This document shows, piece by piece, positions 61,303-64,000 of a stretch of DNA of 64,000 bases. Source of the stretch: Afipia sp. Lineage in GTDB: Bacteria; Pseudomonadota; Alphaproteobacteria; Rhizobiales; Xanthobacteraceae. The translations under genes were made by a program, and so were the position numbers. The notes below the pieces were generated by a model. The model ran no database searches. It saw only the letters and a program-made list of their open reading frames with translations, and was not told where the DNA came from. Numbering within the stretch: position 1 is the stretch's first letter; the number at the start of each line of letters is the position of its first letter. Location: positions 26,407 to 90,406 of the forward strand of contig JAFKES010000070.1 of assembly GCA_017308495.1 (NCBI GenBank), read 5' to 3'.

Positions 61303-63576
61303 CTACCTTGAACCATGGAAGGTGCGGCTGAGGATGTCGAGCTGTTGCTCTTTGGTCAGCTTGACGAAGTTCACCGCGTAGCCGGATACGCGCACCGTGA
61401 GCTGCGGATAATTGTCGGGATTCTCCATGGCGTCGCGCAGCGTGTCGCGATTGAGCACGTTCAGGTTGGCGTGGAAGCCAGTGGAAGCGAAGAAGGCGTC
61501 AAGCCCGCTCACGGCGCGGTCGACGCTTTCCTGCGGCGTGCCGAGCGCGGTCGGCAGCACCGAGATGGTGAGCGAGATGCCGTCCTCGGCGTCGTCATAG
61601 GGTAACTTGGCGACCGACAGCATCGCGGCCATCCAGCCATGGGTGTCCGCGCCATTGGACGGGTTGGCGCCCGGCGCGAACGGGACGCCGGAGCGTCGAC
61701 CGTCCGGCGAATTGCCGGTCTGCTTGCCGTAGACCACGTTCGAGGTGATGGTCAGCACCGACTGCGTGTGCACAGCGTCGCGATAGCTCGGATAGTGACG
61801 GATCTTGCTCATCATCATCGACGTGAGCATCTTGGCGATATCGTCAGCGCGGTCGTCATTGTTGCCGTATTTCGGGAAGCTGCCCTCGACCTCGTAATCG
61901 ACGATCAGGCCGCGATCGTCGCGAATGCATTTCACCTTGGCGTATTTGATGGCCGAAAGGCTGTCCGCGACATGGGACAGGCCGGCGATGCCACAGGCCA
62001 GCGTCCGCAGGATATCGCGGTCGTGCAGCGCCATCTCTACGGCCTCGTAGCAATATTTGTCGTGCATGTAGTGGATGATGTTGAGCGCGTTGACGTAGAC
62101 CTTGGCCAGCCACTCCATCATGGTGTCGAAGCGCTCGAACACCTCGTCATAGGTCAGCACGTCGCCTTCGATCGGGCGCATCATGGGGCCGACCTGCTCG
62201 CCGGTCAGTTCATCGCGGCCGCCGTTGATCGCATAGAGCAGGGTTTTCAGCAGATTGACGCGTGCTCCGAAGAACTGCATCTGCTTGCCGACGGCCATTC
62301 CGGAGACGCAGCATGCGATGGCGGCGTCATCGCCGTATTTCGGGCGCAGCAGGTCGTCGGAGATGTACTGGATGGAGCTGGTGTCGTTGGAGACCTTGGC
62401 GGCGAACTGCTTGAAGCCCTCGGGCAGGCGCGGCGACCATCCCACGGTCAGGTTCGGCTCCGGCGCCGGGCCGAGCGTGTAGAGGGTGTTGAGAATCCGG
62501 AAGCTGGTCTTGGTGACCAGCGTGCGCCCGTCGTCGCCCATGCCGGCGAGATATTCAGTGACCCAGGTCGGATCGCCCGAGAACAGCTCGTTATAGGCCG
62601 GCGTGCGCAGAAAGCGCACGATGCGGAATTTGATGACGAGATCGTCGATCAGCTCCTGGGCTTCCGACTCGGTGAGCTTGCCCTCGCGCAGATCGCGCTC
62701 GAGATAGACGTCGAGGAAGGTCGAGATCCGGCCGACCGACATCGCCGCGCCGTTCTGCTCCTTGATCGCGGCGAGATAGGCGAAATAGGTCCACTGCACG
62801 GCCTCGCGTCCGGTCGTGGCCGGCAGCGAGATGTCGTAGCCGTAGCGCTTCGCCATCTCCTTCATCTGTCCGAGCGACCTGAGCTGCTCGGACAACTCCT
62901 CGCGCAGCCGAATGACCTCCTCGGTGGAGTGACGCTCGTCGAGTTCGGCGTATTCCCGCTTTTTCTCCGCGATCAGGAAATCCACGCCGTACAGCGCGGG
63001 GCGGCGATAGTCGCCGATGATGCGGCCGCGGCCGTAGGCGTCCGGCAGGCCGGTGACGATGCCGGTGCTGCGGCACTTGCGGATTTCAGGCGTGTAGGCG
63101 TCGAAAACGCCGTCGTTATGGGTCTTGCAGTACTCCGTGAACACCTTGCTGATGGCCGGATCGGGCTCGAAGCCATAGGCCTTCAGGCTCGATTCGACGA
63201 CCTTCCATCCGCCCTTGGGCATGATGGCGCGCTTGAGCGGCGCATCGGTCTGCAGGCCGACGATCAGTTCGAGGTCCTTGTCGATGTATCCGGGCCCGTG
63301 CGCGAGAATGCTGGATGGCTCCTGTGAGACATCGAGAACGCCTTTCTCGCGCTCCTTGACGAGCAGCGGAAGCAGCTTGTCCCAGATCTTGCGGGTGCGG
63401 GGCGTGGCCTCGGCGGCGAACGACGCGTCGCCTTCAAAGGGGGTGTAATTCCGCTGGATGAAATCGCGCAGGTTGATCCGCGATTGCCACGGTCCGGCTT
63501 TGAAGCCTCGCCAGGCGTCGTCGCGTTGGGCGGCGGAAGCGGTGTGAGTGTGAACGTCCAAGGGAGCCTCCGTCAT
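61303..63576 (-). CDS. pflB: Formate C-acetyltransferase (pyruvate formate-lyase)
   Basis: A 757-residue glycyl-radical enzyme that splits pyruvate (and in TdcE-like members 2-oxobutyrate) with CoA to acetyl- or propionyl-CoA and formate. Active-site Cys422-Cys423 (ACCVSGM) and radical Gly732 ([10 protein letters not shown]) are present, and length matches E. coli PflB (760). It is the first gene of the block; upstream are a 16-bp tandem repeat and an FNR-like box. No strong ribosome site is seen because the repeat reaches to 4 bp before the ATG. Confidence 0.95.
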   Translation of the reverse strand: MTEAPLDVHTHTASAAQRDDAWRGFKAGPWQSRINLRDFIQRNYTPFEGDASFAAEATPRTRKIWDKLLPLLVKEREKGVLDVSQEPSSILAHGPGYIDKDLELIVGLQTDAPLKRAIMPKGGWKVVESSLKAYGFEPDPAISKVFTEYCKTHNDGVFDAYTPEIRKCRSTGIVTGLPDAYGRGRIIGDYRRPALYGVDFLIAEKKREYAELDERHSTEEVIRLREELSEQLRSLGQMKEMAKRYGYDISLPATTGREAVQWTYFAYLAAIKEQNGAAMSVGRISTFLDVYLERDLREGKLTESEAQELIDDLVIKFRIVRFLRTPAYNELFSGDPTWVTEYLAGMGDDGRTLVTKTSFRILNTLYTLGPAPEPNLTVGWSPRLPEGFKQFAAKVSNDTSSIQYISDDLLRPKYGDDAAIACCVSGMAVGKQMQFFGARVNLLKTLLYAINGGRDELTGEQVGPMMRPIEGDVLTYDEVFERFDTMMEWLAKVYVNALNIIHYMHDKYCYEAVEMALHDRDILRTLACGIAGLSHVADSLSAIKYAKVKCIRDDRGLIVDYEVEGSFPKYGNNDDRADDIAKMLTSMMMSKIRHYPSYRDAVHTQSVLTITSNVVYGKQTGNSPDGRRSGVPFAPGANPSNGADTHGWMAAMLSVAKLPYDDAEDGISLTISVLPTALGTPQESVDRAVSGLDAFFASTGFHANLNVLNRDTLRDAMENPDNYPQLTVRVSGYAVNFVKLTKEQQLDILSRTFHGSR

Positions 63577-63580
63577 TCAG

Positions 63581-63644
63581 GCAAGCATTCAGAAAGGCAA
63601 GCATTCAGAAAAGCAAGCATTCAGAAAAGCAAGCATTCAACAAG
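63581..63644. repeat. Four-copy 16-bp tandem repeat in the pflB leader
   Basis: Unit GCAAGCATTCAGAAAA at 63581, 63597, 63613 and 63629; copies 2 and 3 are identical, copy 1 differs at the last base and copy 4 at three positions. It occupies the place of the pflB 5' leader. Each unit includes an ATG on the minus strand, in shifting frames. Confidence 0.9.
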
Positions 63645-63823
63645 ATAAACGTATCGGAATGTGGCGCGACATCCGGCCGGTCTCGCCGCATCCGGTCTCT
63701 TCGCATGTGCAGGAAAGCCGACTTTGCGGGGGCTGGCAATGATCCGCTATTCGAACGCACGATCGGAAAGCCTGTCGCATACGATCATGTTGGGCACATT
63801 CGCTCGAATACGTCTCCGTCACC

Positions 63824-63837
63824 CTGACTTAAATCAA
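63824..63837. promoter_or_regulatory. FNR/FixK-like box
   Basis: CTGAC-TTAA-ATCAA resembles TTGAT-N4-ATCAA, with one perfect and one two-mismatch half. It is 247 bp before pflB, rather far for direct activation. The rest of 63645-64000 holds no gene I can support. Confidence 0.4.
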
Positions 63838-64000
63838 ATGGCGCGCCAGCGAACATTAGGAGCGGTTCGCGAGGGCCGATGATCGCTTTGTTTGCTGGGA
63901 TAGCAGAGTGCCGGTTTTCTGTCAGGACATGCCGCGGCGCACACGTGAAATTTAATGTTTGCGGACGCGCGCGTCGAAGTGGTCCGGCGCTTGCCTCGAA

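Noticed and set aside
63581..63644. Possible CRISPR array.
   Set aside because: The 16-bp units are direct tandem copies with no spacers, and no cas genes are present.
63661..63882. A 73-codon plus-strand frame upstream of pflB.
   Set aside because: No ribosome site, no recognisable domain, and it spans the FNR-like box.

Overview
The window reads as chromosomal DNA of a GC-rich alphaproteobacterium of the Rhodopseudomonas/Bradyrhizobium group (Nitrobacteraceae). This rests on protein content: a Caulobacter-like flagellar set with FlbT, FlaF, FliX and a MotE-like protein, a CckA hybrid kinase, a one-cysteine DksA, tandem YciB-type proteins and REP-like hairpins. A pyruvate formate-lyase locus suggests a facultatively anaerobic, fermenting strain. 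No species can be fixed from the sequence alone, and there is no prophage, IS element or CRISPR array.

Layout. 1-8.8 kb: the 3' end of a ferredoxin-NADP reductase, then housekeeping and unknown genes (secreted SGNH-type esterase, UPF0104 membrane protein, UspA, SixA phosphatase, FAD oxidoreductase, MsrB). 8.9-39 kb: a flagellar cluster of about 28 genes. It holds flgE-flgK-flgL, two flagellins each next to an flbT copy, flaF, flgI-flgJ-(FlgN/FlbY-like)-(FlaG-like), fliX, dksA, flgF-flgG-flgA-flgH, fliL-fliM-(DUF6468-like)-motE, a 1190-residue secreted repeat protein of unknown role, fliO-fliP, and flgB-flgC-fliE-fliQ-fliR-flhB. 39.2-41.7 kb: cckA. 41.9-56.4 kb: mixed genes, including a Tim44-like protein, class I fumarase, YciB with a truncated neighbouring paralogue, a TetR gene with palindromic operators, a SET-domain protein with a histone-H1-like tail, DsbA-family, MFS, AraC, JmjC/cupin-like, GNAT and two PilZ genes. 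56.5-56.7 kb: tRNA-Cys followed by a defective tRNA-Ser-like sequence. 56.7-63.6 kb: a minus-strand block pflB-pflA-ridA-threonine dehydratase-SLC13 permease.

How the parts fit. Promoter regions in the flagellar cluster fall into two classes by eye. Perfect or near-perfect CtrA boxes (TTAA-N7-TTAA) lie before both flagellin genes, flgB, the giant repeat protein and fliX, with a weaker match before the second flbT. Sigma-54 elements (GG-N10-GC) lie before flgE, flgF and flgI, the hook, distal-rod and ring operons. cckA, whose relatives feed phosphate to CtrA, follows flhB directly. This resembles the Caulobacter flagellar hierarchy, except that CtrA boxes also precede the flagellin genes. The pfl block resembles the enterobacterial tdc arrangement and could convert threonine through 2-oxobutyrate to an acyl-CoA and formate.

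The points most worth a second look are the promoter code, the giant repeat protein, the SET/H1-like protein, the defective tRNA, the four-copy 16-bp tandem repeat before pflB, the TetR double operator and a 98-bp identical block shared by the two flagellin genes.
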